DNA from: Rhodanobacter sp. T12-5
GTDB lineage: Bacteria > Pseudomonadota > Gammaproteobacteria > Xanthomonadales > Rhodanobacteraceae
Length of the DNA stretch: 64,000 nucleotides
Assembly (NCBI RefSeq): GCF_008329435.1
Contig: NZ_NPKN01000004.1
Coordinates: 248,001 to 312,000 of the forward strand
Direction: 5' to 3'
The notes below the pieces were generated by a model. The model was not told where the DNA came from. It saw nothing but the letters and a program-made list of their open reading frames with translations, and did not search any database. Positions 53,315 to 63,583 of this stretch are shown piece by piece (the first letter of the stretch is position 1; every line of letters begins with the position of its first letter). Position numbers and translations under genes: made by a program.

Positions 53315-54249
53315 GGACGCTGGCGCAGTTCGGGGCGCGCGTTGAGATAGTCGATCGCGCCGATGCGCCTGCCGCCGGCGCGTTGCAGCGCAGTGACGCG
53401 CAGCGCGCCGTCGCCGCAGGCGAGGTCGATGCCGTCGCGACCGGCCGCGAGCACGCTGCCGGGGGCGCCGTGGTGATCGAGCGCGATCGCCTGCGCCGCC
53501 CATATCCGCAAGGGCTCGCCAGCGATCACGCCTTCGGCCACCGGCCACGGATCGAACGCGCGTACCTGGCGTTCCAGTTCAGTTGCCGGGCGGCTGAAAT
53601 CGAGCTTCGCCTCGGCCTTGTCCAGCTTGTGCGCGTAGCTCACGCCGACTTCCGGCTGGGACGTGGCGATCAGCGTCTCGCCGGCCAGGGTGCGACGCAG
53701 GCCTTCGGCCAGCACTTCGGCGCCCAGCGCGGAGAGGCGATCATGCAACGAGCCGCCGGTGTCGTCGCGGCTGATCGGAGTGCGCCGCTGCAGCAGGACC
53801 GGTCCGGTATCCAGCCCGGCCTCCATCTGCATCAGGTCGACACCGCTCTCGGTGTCGCCCGCGAGGATCGCGCGCTGGATCGGTGCCGCGCCACGCCAGC
53901 GCGGCAGCAGACTGGCATGCACGTTCCAGCAGCCGAGCCGCGGGATCGCGAGCACCTTGCGCGGCAGGATCAGGCCGTAGGCGACCACCACCAGCAGATC
54001 CGGCCGGTAGGCGGCCAGCGCCTGCTGCACGTCGGCGGATTTCAGCGATTCGGGCTGTTCGACCGCGATGCCGGCGGCCAGCGCGGCCTGCTTGACCGGG
54101 CTGGGCGCGAGCTTGCGGCCGCGGCCGGCGGGGCGATCGGGCTGGGTATAGACCGCCACCACCTCGGCACCGCTGGCGCGGCAGGCATCGAGGCAGGGTA
54201 CGGCGAACTCGGGAGTGCCGGCGAAAACCAGCCGCAGGGGCTGGTTCAA
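53311..54249 (-). CDS. fmt: methionyl-tRNA formyltransferase
   Basis: 312 residues starting at a TTG (54249) whose four-base overlap TTGA with the def stop fixes the start. [14 protein letters not shown], the formyl site [16 protein letters not shown] and DTGPVLLQ are conserved. It formylates initiator Met-tRNA with 10-formyl-tetrahydrofolate. A longer in-frame reading through def is rejected. Confidence 0.97.
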   Translation of the reverse strand: MNQPLRLVFAGTPEFAVPCLDACRASGAEVVAVYTQPDRPAGRGRKLAPSPVKQAALAAGIAVEQPESLKSADVQQALAAYRPDLLVVVAYGLILPRKVLAIPRLGCWNVHASLLPRWRGAAPIQRAILAGDTESGVDLMQMEAGLDTGPVLLQRRTPISRDDTGGSLHDRLSALGAEVLAEGLRRTLAGETLIATSQPEVGVSYAHKLDKAEAKLDFSRPATELERQVRAFDPWPVAEGVIAGEPLRIWAAQAIALDHHGAPGSVLAAGRDGIDLACGDGALRVTALQRAGGRRIGAIDYLNARPELRQRP

Positions 54250-54755
54250 GCGCTCGCCGCCTGCTTGCGCTGCTTGTCGAGCCGCTTCAGCAACAACGTG
54301 CGCTTCAGCGACGACAGGTAGTCGACGAACACCTTGCCTTCCAGATGATCCAGCTCGTGCTGGATGCACACCGCCAGCGGGCCCTCGGCCTCGACGACGA
54401 TGTCCTTGCCGTGCACGTCCTGCGCCTTCACTTTCACGCGCAGCGCGCGGGTGACGTCGGCATACAGGCCGGGGAACGACAGGCAACCTTCCTGATAGAC
54501 CTGCGACCCCTCTTTTTCCACTATTTGCGCATTGATCAGCGCCAACGGCTGCTTGCGGTCGTCGCTCATGTCGGCCACCAGCACGCGCTGGTGCACGTTG
54601 ACCTGGGTCGCGGCTAGGCCGACGCCATTGGCGGCATACATGGTTTCGAACATGTCGGCGACCAGCTGTTCGAGCCGGGCGTCGAACACGCTGACCGGCT
54701 CGGCACGGGTGCGCAGGCGCGGGTCGGGGAATTCGAGAATGGAGAGTACGGACAT
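54246..54755 (-). CDS. def: peptide deformylase
   Basis: 169 residues from [21 protein letters not shown]. The three deformylase motifs are complete: [16 protein letters not shown] (metal Cys) and QHELDHLEG (two metal His plus catalytic Glu). It removes the N-formyl group from nascent proteins, opposing the action of the product of the next gene. First gene of the def-fmt-rsmB transcript. Confidence 0.98.
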   Translation of the reverse strand: MSVLSILEFPDPRLRTRAEPVSVFDARLEQLVADMFETMYAANGVGLAATQVNVHQRVLVADMSDDRKQPLALINAQIVEKEGSQVYQEGCLSFPGLYADVTRALRVKVKAQDVHGKDIVVEAEGPLAVCIQHELDHLEGKVFVDYLSSLKRTLLLKRLDKQRKQAASA

Positions 54756-54882
54756 GGATGTTTGCCTCGGCGCCGGAATTGCGGGCGATTTGGTAAAAAA
54801 GCCACCCCGGTGCGATCTAGAATGTGTCTCATTGTACGTCGGCAAGCATCCGAGTGCAGACGATTTTTGCCAACTGGCGCCT

Positions 54883-54911
54883 GTTGCGTGCATTAACCAT
54901 TCGGTTACACT
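54883..54911 (+). promoter_or_regulatory. sigma-70 promoter of the LysM-dprA-topA side
   Basis: TTGCGT (54883-54888), 17-base spacer, TACACT (54906-54911), 35 bases before the LysM start codon. Spacing is ideal and both hexamers are fair. Confidence 0.6.
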
Positions 54912-54945
54912 CGACCGAGCATATGGGGAAGGGGGATTCCCGCCA

Positions 54946-56073
54946 ATGATCAGAAAAATTATCGTGTTGCTGGCCGGCATGCTGGTTACGGTGGCCGTCT
55001 ATGCAGCTGGCGCGCAACTGCGGGCCAACCACCCCGACACCTATACCGTGCGCAGGGGCGATACGCTCTGGGACATCTCTGCGAAATTCCTGTCCAAGCC
55101 ATGGCTGTGGCCGGAGATCTGGCAGGCCAACCCGCAGGTACGCAATCCCCATCTGATCTATCCCGGCGACGTGCTCAACCTGTCCTTCATCAACGGACCG
55201 AGCCTGCGCCTCGAGCCGAGCGTGCATCGCGAAGGCGAGGCGGTGCCGGCGATCCCGCTGTCGGAACTGAAGATGTTCCTCAAGGACATGCGGGTCGTGA
55301 ATTCCAACGAGGTCAGCTCCGCGCCTTATGTGGTCGGCTTCGAAGAAGCTCGCCTGCGCGGCGCGGTAGGGCAGAACATCTACGTGCGCGGTCTCAAGGG
55401 CGAGCCGGGGCAGCGCTGGGCGATCGTGCGTCCCACCCACGTTTTCCGCGGATTCGAGCAGGACGATGCGAACGACGCCGACAACGGCATTGTCAGCCAC
55501 ACGCTCGACAGCAATGCGGCGATGGTCAACTCGCCATGGCGCGAGGATTCCCGCAACGACGGCCACTACGGCAAGGGCGACGACCTGGGTGTCGAAGTCA
55601 GCGTGATCGGCACGGCGGAAACACTGCGGATGGGTGATCCGGCAACCTTGTTGCTGCTCGATTCGACCCAGGAAATTCGCAGCGGCGATCGCCTCATGCC
55701 CGTCGACGACAAGCCGTATGATCCCTTCTATTACCCGCACTCGCCGAAGTCGGTACCGGCCAACGCCCGGGTGATCGGTTTTGCCGATGCACTTGATGCC
55801 GCCGGTTCGCGTCAGGTCGTGATGTTGTCGGTCGGTGCGCACGACGGGGTCGACAATGGCCAGACCTTCACCATTTACGAGCCGGGCGAGACGATCCATG
55901 ACGACGTGGCCAGCAACAGCTGGAATCGTGGTGTCGGCAAGAAAGTCACCCTGCCGGACGAATACGTCGGGCACGTGATGGTGTTTCGCACCTTCGACCG
56001 GGTCAGCTATGGCCTGGTGATGGACAGTTTGCGGCCGGTGCACATCGGTGGCCGTCTGCGCATGCCGGAATAA
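54946..56073 (+). CDS. LysM-domain protein (periplasmic)
   Basis: 375 residues from the ATG at 54946. Sec signal [23 protein letters not shown]. LysM domain at about residues 32-80 ([30 protein letters not shown]); the rest is a conserved domain found in LysM proteins next to dprA in xanthomonads and pseudomonads. It binds peptidoglycan and is thought to help anchor or remodel envelope structures. It diverges from def. Confidence 0.9.
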   Translation: MIRKIIVLLAGMLVTVAVYAAGAQLRANHPDTYTVRRGDTLWDISAKFLSKPWLWPEIWQANPQVRNPHLIYPGDVLNLSFINGPSLRLEPSVHREGEAVPAIPLSELKMFLKDMRVVNSNEVSSAPYVVGFEEARLRGAVGQNIYVRGLKGEPGQRWAIVRPTHVFRGFEQDDANDADNGIVSHTLDSNAAMVNSPWREDSRNDGHYGKGDDLGVEVSVIGTAETLRMGDPATLLLLDSTQEIRSGDRLMPVDDKPYDPFYYPHSPKSVPANARVIGFADALDAAGSRQVVMLSVGAHDGVDNGQTFTIYEPGETIHDDVASNSWNRGVGKKVTLPDEYVGHVMVFRTFDRVSYGLVMDSLRPVHIGGRLRMPE

Positions 56074-56108
56074 CCCTCGGCGCGGCTTCAACGGCATTCA
56101 CCTACAGC

Positions 56109-56140
56109 ACGGCGCGGTCACCACCGCGCCGTTTCTGTTT
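56109..56140 (+). terminator. rho-independent terminator after the LysM gene
   Basis: Arms ACGGCGCGG and CCGCGCCGT enclose TCACCA and are followed by TTCTGTTT. It lies 36 bases after the LysM stop and before dprA. Confidence 0.75.
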
Positions 56141-56164
56141 GGGCCGGTTCCGTAAACTGCGGGC

Positions 56165-57331
56165 ATGGAGATGAACGACATGGATGAACTGCGCGCATGG
56201 TTGATCGCCTTGCGCACGCCCGGCCTCGGACCCGGCGGCCTGCGCGAGCGGCTGGATGCCGCTGGTGGCGATATCGCGATCTTGCTGGCCGGGCTGCGTC
56301 GCCACAGCGCGCCGCTGGGCGAACTGGCGCGTGCATGGCTGTACCAGCCCGACGAGACGCAGCTGGCGACCGATCTTGCCTGGCTGGCGCGGCCCGGGCA
56401 TCGGCTTCTGCGCTGTACCGAAGCGGACTTTCCGTCACAGCTTGAAAACATCCCGCAACCGCCCGCCGCGCTGTTCGTGGCCGGCGATGCCAGCTTGCTG
56501 CTTTACCCGCAGGTGGCGATCGTCGGCGCCCGTCGCGCCAGCGCAGCAGGGTTGGCGCATGCACGCGCGTTCGCGCGGGAGCTGGCGCTGGCCGGCTTCG
56601 CCATCACCAGCGGCATGGCCGACGGCATCGATGGCGCCGCCCACACGGCGGCGCTGGAGGTCGGCGCAGCGACGCTGGCGGTGATCGGCACCGGGCCGGA
56701 TCGGGTCTACCCACGCAAACATCACGCACTGGCCCGGCGAATCGCCGGCAGCGGTGCGCTGATCAGCGAATTCCCGCCCGGCACGGCGGCCCGGGCCGAT
56801 CATTTTCCGCGGAGGAACCGGATCATTTCAGGTCTGTCGCTGGGTACGCTGGTGATCGAGGCCGGGTTGCGTTCCGGTTCGCTGATCACCGCCCGCCTGG
56901 CCGGCGAACAAGGCCGTGAGGTATTCGCATTGCCTGGCTCCATCCATAATCCGCTGGCCCGCGGCTGCCACCGTCTGATCCGTGATGGCGCGCGGCTGGT
57001 GGAGGGTGCGGCGGAGATTGTCGAGACATTGGCCCCGGCAGCGCGCATGCTTGGCGGCGAACTGGCGGCTCGCCTGCAGTCGGACAGCGGCAGCGAAGCC
57101 GTTTTGCCTGGCTCGGTCGAAGGTGCGGATGGCATCGAGACGCCGGCGTCGCGGAGACTTATGGCCGAACTTGGTCATGATCCAGCGACATTGGACGAAC
57201 TTGTAGAACGTACCGGGCAGTCGGCCGCCGTGTTGTCCTCGACCTTGCTGATGCTGGAACTGGAGGCGAGGGTGGAGTCCTTGCCGGGTAATCGCTATCA
57301 GCGGTTGCCGCCCGGCGCTGGCGATGGCTGA
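56165..57331 (+). CDS. dprA: DNA-processing protein DprA
   Basis: 388 residues. Rossmann-like core with VAIVGARRASAAG, SGMADGIDGAAHTAAL, VIGTGPDRVYPRKH, ISEFPPGTAARADHFPRRNRIISGLS and LVIEAGLRSGSLITARLA. A C-terminal winged-helix-like domain ends SRRLMAELGHDPATLDELVERTG. It protects incoming single-stranded DNA and loads RecA during natural transformation. Length is normal for this lineage. Confidence 0.95.
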   Translation: MEMNDMDELRAWLIALRTPGLGPGGLRERLDAAGGDIAILLAGLRRHSAPLGELARAWLYQPDETQLATDLAWLARPGHRLLRCTEADFPSQLENIPQPPAALFVAGDASLLLYPQVAIVGARRASAAGLAHARAFARELALAGFAITSGMADGIDGAAHTAALEVGAATLAVIGTGPDRVYPRKHHALARRIAGSGALISEFPPGTAARADHFPRRNRIISGLSLGTLVIEAGLRSGSLITARLAGEQGREVFALPGSIHNPLARGCHRLIRDGARLVEGAAEIVETLAPAARMLGGELAARLQSDSGSEAVLPGSVEGADGIETPASRRLMAELGHDPATLDELVERTGQSAAVLSSTLLMLELEARVESLPGNRYQRLPPGAGDG

Positions 57332-57462
57332 CTCTCCGCGACGCCGCCGTTTCGCCTCGCTTTGACCGCGCCGGGCTTGACAGCCGCTGGCGTGGCATGG
57401 TTTCAACTATATATATGTCCGGCACGGAAGCGCCGGTGGATCACTTGCGGAATTCAAGCTTC

Positions 57463-59973
57463 ATGGCAAAAAACCTGCTCATCGTCGAGTCACCGGCCAA
57501 GGCCAAGACGATCAACAAATATCTCGGCAAGGACTTCCAGGTCCTCGCCTCCTACGGTCACGTGCGCGACCTGAAGCCGAAGGAGGGCGCGGTCGACACC
57601 GAGCACGGTTTCACCATGGCCTACGAGATCATCGAGCGGAACGAGAAGCACGTCGACGCGATCGCCAAGGCGGCCAAACTGGCCGACGACATCTATCTCG
57701 CGACCGACTTGGATCGCGAAGGCGAGGCGATCTCCTGGCACATCAGCGAGATACTGAAAGAGCGCGGCCTGACCAAGGGCAAGCAACTGCACCGAGTGGT
57801 GTTCTCCGAGATCACGCCAAAGGCGATCAAGGCCGCTGTTGCAGCGCCGCGCCAGCTGTCGCACGACCTGGTCGACGCGCAGCAGGCGCGCCGTGCGCTG
57901 GATTACCTGGTCGGCTTCAACCTGTCGCCGGTGCTGTGGCGCAAGGTGCAGCGCGGCCTTTCCGCCGGTCGCGTGCAGTCGCCGGCGCTGCGCATGATCG
58001 TCGAGCGCGAGGAAGAGATCGAGGCGTTCAAGGCGCGCGAGTACTGGACCATCGAAGCCCAGCTCAAGCACGCCGACGGCGATTTCACGGCGCGCCTTTC
58101 CCGCCTCAACGGCAAGAAATTCGAGCAGTTCGATCTCACCAACGAAGCCGACGCACAGGCCGCCCGCGATGCGCTGAAACAGGCCGCGCATGGCCGCCTC
58201 ACCGTCAGCGAGGTCAGCTCGAAAGAGCGCAAGCGTCGTCCCGCCGCGCCGTTCACCACGTCCACGTTGCAGCAGGAGGCCGCGCGCAAGCTCGGTTTCA
58301 CCACCAGCCGCACGATGAAGGTGGCGCAGGGCCTGTACGAGGGCGTGGCCCTGGGCGACGAGGGCAACGTCGGCCTGATCACCTACATGCGTACCGACTC
58401 GACCATGCTCGGCGACGACGCGATGGCCGAGCTGCGCCAGTTGATCGCCCGCGACTTCGGCGGCCACGCACTGCCGGACGCGCCGCAGGTCTACAAGACC
58501 AAGTCGAAGAACGCGCAGGAAGCGCATGAAGCGATCCGTCCGACCTCGGCGATGCACACGCCGAAATCGGTGGCCGCCTACCTGAACGACGACCAGCGCA
58601 AGCTGTACGAATTGATCTGGAAGCGCACCGTCGCCTGCCAGATGATCCACGCCACCTTGAACACCGTTTCGGTGGAATTCGCGCTGCCGGACGTCGTTGG
58701 CGGCGACGCCTCGTTCCGCGCCAGCGGCACCACCGTGATCGACCCGGGTTTCCTCGCCGTGTACGAGGAAGGCAGCGACCAGAAAAAGGCCGACGACGAC
58801 GATGAAGGACGTCGCCTGCCGCGACTGGAAAAAGACGAGGCGGTGCCGTTGCACGAGATTGCCGCCGACCAGCATTTCACCGAGCCGCCGCCGCGCTATT
58901 CCGAAGCCAGCCTGGTCAAGGCGCTGGAAGAACACGGCATCGGCCGCCCGTCGACCTACGCCAGCATCATCCAGGTGCTGCAGAACCGCGAGTACGTCTT
59001 CCTCGACAGCCGCCGCTTCAAGCCCAGCGACGTCGGTCGCGCGGTCAGCAAATTCCTCACCGCGCATTTCACCCGCTACGTCGACTACGACTTCACCGCC
59101 AAGATGGAAGACGAGCTGGACGCCGTCAGCCGCGGCGAGGAAGCCTGGGTGCCGCTGATGGAGCGCTTCTGGGTGCCGTTCAAGCAGCAGGTGGACGAGA
59201 AGACCGAATCGGTCGACCGCAGCGAAGCCACCGGCGCGCGCGAACTGGGCAGCGACCCGAAAACCGGCAAGCCGGTGTCGGTGCGATTGGGCCGCTTCGG
59301 GCCGTATGCCGCGATCGGCACCAAGGACGACGAGGAGAAACCCACCTTCGCGTCCCTGCGCCCGGGCCAGAGCATGCACACCATCACCCTGGCCGAAGCG
59401 CTGGAGCTGTTCAAGCTGCCGCGCAAGTTGGGCCAGGCCGAGAACGGCGACGAGGTCAGCGTGGCGATCGGCCGCTTCGGCCCGTTCGTGAAGCAGGGCA
59501 GCACCTATGCCTCACTCAAACCCGAGGACGATCCGTACACGATCGAGTTGCCGCGCGCGCTGCAGATAGTGGCCGAAAAACTGGAGATGCTGGCGAACCG
59601 GTTGATCCTCGACTTCGGCAACGGCGTGCAGGTGCTCAACGGCCGCTACGGCGCCTACATCACCGACGGCGAGAAGAACGCGCGGATTCCCAAGGAGCAG
59701 GAGCCGAAGGAGCTGACCGAGAAGCAGTGCCTCGAACTGCTGGCGGCCGCACCGGTACGCAAGGGCCGTTTCGGCAAGAAGGGCGCAACGAAAAAAGCCG
59801 CCGCGAAAAAGGCGGCGCCGGTGAAAAAGGCGGCGGTGAAAAAGCCGGCCGCCAAGAAGGCTGCCAAGACGACCGCCAAGAAGACCGCCACCAAGAAGAC
59901 GGCGGTGAAGAAAACCGCCGCGACGAAGAAGGCCGCGGCCAAGAAGGCGGCGGTCGGGAAGGTCGGGGCCTGA
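57463..59973 (+). CDS. topA: DNA topoisomerase I
   Basis: 836 residues from MAKNLLIVESPAKAKTINKYLG at 57463; the upstream in-frame extension has no family match. Toprim acidic motif DLDREGE, active-site Tyr308 in GLITYMRTDST, HEAIRPTS and GIGRPSTYASII are all present. After the body come three toprim-C repeats, each with GR-FGP or GRYGAY, and then a tail of about 65 residues made almost only of Lys, Ala, Thr and Pro (KKAAAKKAAPVKK type). No Cys4 zinc fingers are seen, unlike E. coli TopA; the tail should bind DNA instead. It relaxes negative supercoils. Confidence 0.97.
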   Translation: MAKNLLIVESPAKAKTINKYLGKDFQVLASYGHVRDLKPKEGAVDTEHGFTMAYEIIERNEKHVDAIAKAAKLADDIYLATDLDREGEAISWHISEILKERGLTKGKQLHRVVFSEITPKAIKAAVAAPRQLSHDLVDAQQARRALDYLVGFNLSPVLWRKVQRGLSAGRVQSPALRMIVEREEEIEAFKAREYWTIEAQLKHADGDFTARLSRLNGKKFEQFDLTNEADAQAARDALKQAAHGRLTVSEVSSKERKRRPAAPFTTSTLQQEAARKLGFTTSRTMKVAQGLYEGVALGDEGNVGLITYMRTDSTMLGDDAMAELRQLIARDFGGHALPDAPQVYKTKSKNAQEAHEAIRPTSAMHTPKSVAAYLNDDQRKLYELIWKRTVACQMIHATLNTVSVEFALPDVVGGDASFRASGTTVIDPGFLAVYEEGSDQKKADDDDEGRRLPRLEKDEAVPLHEIAADQHFTEPPPRYSEASLVKALEEHGIGRPSTYASIIQVLQNREYVFLDSRRFKPSDVGRAVSKFLTAHFTRYVDYDFTAKMEDELDAVSRGEEAWVPLMERFWVPFKQQVDEKTESVDRSEATGARELGSDPKTGKPVSVRLGRFGPYAAIGTKDDEEKPTFASLRPGQSMHTITLAEALELFKLPRKLGQAENGDEVSVAIGRFGPFVKQGSTYASLKPEDDPYTIELPRALQIVAEKLEMLANRLILDFGNGVQVLNGRYGAYITDGEKNARIPKEQEPKELTEKQCLELLAAAPVRKGRFGKKGATKKAAAKKAAPVKKAAVKKPAAKKAAKTTAKKTATKKTAVKKTAATKKAAAKKAAVGKVGA

Positions 59974-60546
59974 ATGCTTCGGCGCTTCGCTTCCACCGAG
60001 TCCGCTGTCGCCGCGGAACTGCTGCACGCCGGTGGCGTGATGGCCTATCCGACCGAGGCGGTGTTCGGCCTCGGTTGCGATCCGCGTGATCGCGTCGCGT
60101 TCGAGCGGCTGTTCGCGCTGAAGCAGCGTCCGGCGACCCAGGGCGTGCTGCTGATCGCGGCGGACTTCGACCAGGTCGAGCGCTATATCGAACTCGCCGC
60201 GGTGCCCGGCGAGATCCTGCAGCAGGTCCGTGCCGGCTGGCCCGGGCCGAACACATGGATTTTCCCGCGGTCGGCCGCGGTGCCGGCCTGGATCGCCGGT
60301 GCGCATGCCGGTATCGCGTTGCGGGTGACTGCGCACGAGCCCGCCGCGGCGCTGTGCCGGGCATTCGGTGGCGCGCTGGTGTCGACCAGTGCGAATCCGC
60401 ATGCGCAGCCTCCGGCGCGCTCGGCGCAGACCGTCGTGGATTATTTTGGCGATGCGCTGGACGGCCTGCTCGATGCTCCACTCGGCGGTCAGGTCAGCCC
60501 AACGACGATACGCGATGCATTGTCGGGCGCTATCATCCGCGCTTGA
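59974..60546 (+). CDS. tsaC: threonylcarbamoyl-AMP synthase
   Basis: 190 residues, starting at the ATG directly after the topA stop. YrdC/Sua5 landmarks: GGVMAYPTEAVFGLGCDP, KQRPATQGVLLIA, WPGPNTWIFP and GALVSTSANPHAQPP. It makes threonylcarbamoyl-AMP from threonine, bicarbonate and ATP, for the t6A37 modification of ANN-decoding tRNAs, which include isoleucine tRNAs like the intron-bearing one here. The short length fits TsaC, not Sua5. Confidence 0.95.
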   Translation: MLRRFASTESAVAAELLHAGGVMAYPTEAVFGLGCDPRDRVAFERLFALKQRPATQGVLLIAADFDQVERYIELAAVPGEILQQVRAGWPGPNTWIFPRSAAVPAWIAGAHAGIALRVTAHEPAAALCRAFGGALVSTSANPHAQPPARSAQTVVDYFGDALDGLLDAPLGGQVSPTTIRDALSGAIIRA

Positions 60547-60687
60547 GAAATCGAGGGAACACGTCGACGCGCATTCGCCCTGGCGATGGTGCAAGTCGCG
60601 GGACAACGGGCTCCGCCATGCACGCGTGGGTGAATCGGTCCGGGCAATGCTGTTCTGCGGCGCGACACATTGAATCTGGAGGACGGC

Positions 60688-62061
60688 TTGGCGATTGTCT
60701 ACGACACCTATCGGCATGAAGCACCGCAGCGGCTGCCGCTGCTGGGCGTGTCCGATCCGGGGCGAATACTGACCTGGCGCAACGGCAAGCCGATCAGCGC
60801 GGCCGAATTTCTGGCGCAGGTGCATGCGGTCGCCGAAGGCCTGCCGATGGCCGCCGCCGCGGTGAACCTGTGCGAAGACCGTTATGCCTTCCTGGTGGCG
60901 TTCTGCGCGGTGGTGCTGCGTGGGCAGACCAACCTGCTGCCCTCTTCGCGCGCACAGCAGGCGATCGACGAAGTGATGGCGGCACATCCGGATTGCTATG
61001 CGCTGGGCGAACAGGCGCTCGATCCCGCGCCGCCCGGCTATCGGCAGCTGCCGCCCCTCGATGCTGCACTTGCGCCCGAGGCCGCCACGGTGTGGCCGCT
61101 GATCCCGGCCGAGCAGGTGGTGGCGATCGGATACACGTCCGGCTCCACCGGCGTACCCGGCGCCAACCCGAAGACCTGGCGCAGTTTTTGCGCCAGCAGC
61201 GCCGGCAATCTGGCGATGCTGCATGCCTCGCTCGGGCCTCGTTTCGAGATCGTCGCCACCGTGCCGCCGCAGCATATGTATGGACTGGAGATGTCGATAC
61301 TGCTGCCGCTGCTGGGCGAGGCGGGCGTGCACGCCGGCCGGCCGTTCTTTCCTGCCGACGTGGCGGCCGCAGTGGCCGAAGTGCCGGCGCCACGGCTGCT
61401 GGTGACCACGCCGGTGCATCTGCGCGCGCTGGTCGAATCGGGCATCGCGCTGCCCCCGATCGCGGCCATGTTGTCGGCCACCGCGCCGCTGCCGGCCGAG
61501 CTGGCGCGGGCCGCCGAACAGCGTTTCGGTGCGCCCGTGCTTGAGGTATTCGGTTCGACCGAGACCTGTGTGTTCGCCAGTCGCCGCCCCGCCGTGGACG
61601 AGGACTGGGCGTTGTATGACGGCGCCGTATTGCATCCGCAGCCCGATGGCACCGCGGTCGAGGCGCCGCAATTGGATGCACCGGTCACCCTGGCCGATAT
61701 CGTCAGCCTGTCCGACGCTGGCCGACACTTCCGCCTGCGCGGGCGGCACGCCGACATGCTGGAGATCGCCGGCAAGCGCGCTTCGCTCGGCGACCTCACA
61801 CGCCGCCTGCTGGCGATACCCGGCGTGCGCGACGGTGTCGTGTTCCAGCTCGATGGTGGCGATGCGCTCGGTGTACACCGCATCGCTGCACTGGTGGTCG
61901 CCCCGGGACTGGACGAGCACGTGATCCTCGATGCGTTGCGGCGCGCAGTCGATCCGCTGTTCCTGCCGCGGCCGCTGAAGCTGGTCGCGGCCTTGCCGCG
62001 CAACGAGACCGGCAAGCTGCCGCGTGCGGCGCTGCTGGAAGTGCTGCATCGCCACGATTGA
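60688..62061 (+). CDS. AMP-dependent acyl-/aryl-CoA ligase-like protein
   Basis: 457 residues from a TTG at 60688, which has GGAGG five bases upstream; an earlier TTG at 60670 has none. Adenylate-forming motifs: YTSGSTGVPGANPKTW (A3, with the usual PK shifted), VFGSTETCVFASR (A5), FRLRGRHADMLEIAGKRAS (A7/A8) and PRNETGKLPR (A10 with catalytic Lys). It activates a carboxylic acid as the adenylate for CoA or a carrier protein. It resembles the AMP-ligases of aryl polyene and xanthomonadin clusters, but no such cluster is in this window. Confidence 0.82.
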   Translation: MAIVYDTYRHEAPQRLPLLGVSDPGRILTWRNGKPISAAEFLAQVHAVAEGLPMAAAAVNLCEDRYAFLVAFCAVVLRGQTNLLPSSRAQQAIDEVMAAHPDCYALGEQALDPAPPGYRQLPPLDAALAPEAATVWPLIPAEQVVAIGYTSGSTGVPGANPKTWRSFCASSAGNLAMLHASLGPRFEIVATVPPQHMYGLEMSILLPLLGEAGVHAGRPFFPADVAAAVAEVPAPRLLVTTPVHLRALVESGIALPPIAAMLSATAPLPAELARAAEQRFGAPVLEVFGSTETCVFASRRPAVDEDWALYDGAVLHPQPDGTAVEAPQLDAPVTLADIVSLSDAGRHFRLRGRHADMLEIAGKRASLGDLTRRLLAIPGVRDGVVFQLDGGDALGVHRIAALVVAPGLDEHVILDALRRAVDPLFLPRPLKLVAALPRNETGKLPRAALLEVLHRHD

Positions 62062-62136
62062 TCACGGGGCATCCGTCGCTACCGCTACAATGCGCGCCTG
62101 CGCCGCATGGCGCGTCGGTATCCCCGGAGTGCAGAC

Positions 62137-63420
62137 ATGAAGGTTCTCGTCATCGGCAGCGGCGGGCGCGAGCACGCGCTGGCGTGGAAGCTCAGGCAAT
62201 CGTCACAGGTCGACGAGGTGATCGTGGCGCCCGGCAACGCCGGCACTGCGCGCGAGCCCGGCGTGCGCAACGTCGACGTCGCGATGAACGACATCGATGG
62301 CCTGCTCGCGCTGGCGAAGCGCGAAAAGATCGGCCTGACCGTAGTCGGCCCCGAAGTGCCACTGGTGGCGGGCGTGGTTGACAAGTTCCGCGCCGCCGGC
62401 CTGCGCATCTTCGGGCCGCGTGCGGTCGCGGCGCAGCTGGAGGGCTCCAAGGCGTTCGCCAAGGATTTCCTGCAGCGGCACAACATCCCCACCGCGCACT
62501 ACGCGGTGTTCACCGAATTGAACCCGGCGCTGGCTTATGTGCGCAAGCATGGCGCACCGATCGTCATCAAGGCCGACGGCCTCGCTGCCGGCAAGGGCGT
62601 GGTGGTGGCGCTGACCCTCGCCGACGCCGAGCTGGCGCTGCACGACATGCTCGGTGCGCACGCGTTCGGCGATGCCTCGGCGCGGGTGGTGGTCGAGGAA
62701 TTCCTCGATGGCGAGGAGGCCAGCTATATCGTGATGAGCGACGGCAGCCACGCGCTGCCGATGGCTTCCAGCCAGGATCACAAGCGCCGCGACGAGGGCG
62801 ACCTCGGCCCCAACACCGGTGGCATGGGCGCCTACTCGCCGGCGCCGGTGGTCACGCCGGAGGTCGAACAGCGCATCCTGAAAGAAGTGATCGAACCGAC
62901 CCTGCGCGGCATGGCGGCCGAGGGTGCGCCGTTCATCGGTTTCCTCTATGCCGGGTTGATGATCGACAGCAACGGTGCACCCAAGGTGATCGAGTTCAAC
63001 GTGCGCTTCGGCGATCCGGAAACCCAGCCGATCATGCTGCGCCTGAAGTCCGATCTGGTCGAGCTGATCGATGCGGCGCTGGATGGCCGGCTGGATCAAG
63101 CCAGGGCGCGCTGGGACGCGCGGCCGGCAATCGGCGTGGTCATGGCGGCCGATGGCTACCCCGGCCGGGTGCGCAACGGTGTCGCGATCGGTGGCATCGA
63201 CGAATCATTCGCCGCCGACGTGAAAGTGTTCCATGCCGGCACCCGGCTGGATGCCGAGGGCAGGGCAGTCACCGCCGGTGGCCGGGTGCTGACCGTCTGT
63301 GCGCTGGGCAGCGACCTTGCCGCGGCACGCGATCTGGCCTACGAGGCGGCCAGCCGGATCCGCTACGACGGTGCGTTCTACCGCCGGGACATCGCATACC
63401 GGGCGCTGCAGCGCGGGTGA
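62137..63420 (+). CDS. purD: phosphoribosylamine-glycine ligase (GAR synthetase)
   Basis: 427 residues from MKVLVIGSGGREHALAWKL, the family start. ATP-grasp features: KADGLAAGKGVVVA, VVEEFLDGEEAS, QDHKRRDEGDLGPNTGGMGAYSP and GAPKVIEFNVRFGDPETQ. It joins glycine to phosphoribosylamine in purine synthesis. It is cytosolic. A likely TACAAT -10-like sequence lies near 62086, but no good -35 is seen. Confidence 0.98.
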   Translation: MKVLVIGSGGREHALAWKLRQSSQVDEVIVAPGNAGTAREPGVRNVDVAMNDIDGLLALAKREKIGLTVVGPEVPLVAGVVDKFRAAGLRIFGPRAVAAQLEGSKAFAKDFLQRHNIPTAHYAVFTELNPALAYVRKHGAPIVIKADGLAAGKGVVVALTLADAELALHDMLGAHAFGDASARVVVEEFLDGEEASYIVMSDGSHALPMASSQDHKRRDEGDLGPNTGGMGAYSPAPVVTPEVEQRILKEVIEPTLRGMAAEGAPFIGFLYAGLMIDSNGAPKVIEFNVRFGDPETQPIMLRLKSDLVELIDAALDGRLDQARARWDARPAIGVVMAADGYPGRVRNGVAIGGIDESFAADVKVFHAGTRLDAEGRAVTAGGRVLTVCALGSDLAAARDLAYEAASRIRYDGAFYRRDIAYRALQRG

Positions 63421-63474
63421 TTGTTCAAAAAATGCGTACGGCCGCGCATGGAAGGCCGCCGATCGGCTTGACTT

Positions 63475-63502
63475 TTGCGCACCGGTACTTTTGGGCTATG
63501 CT
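63475..63502 (+). promoter_or_regulatory. possible promoter of the YbaY-like lipoprotein gene
   Basis: TTGCGC (63475-63480), 16-base spacer, TATGCT (63497-63502), 81 bases before the start codon. Both hexamers are fair. Confidence 0.45.
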
Positions 63503-63583
63503 TGGAACTTCCCCCGCGTAAAACCGCGGCGCACAAGCGCCTGAAAGGTTTCGTGCCCTGTTTCATGTCAACGAGGTTTTCCC

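Noticed and set aside
59783..59960. Short tandem repeats resembling a CRISPR or satellite
   Set aside because: They are the Lys/Ala codons of the TopA tail; no spacer structure or cas gene is present.
59512..62055. 847-codon minus-strand frame opposite topA end, tsaC and AMP-ligase
   Set aside because: Shadow frame; its His/Gly/Arg-rich text has no recognisable domain, and three real genes lie on the other strand.
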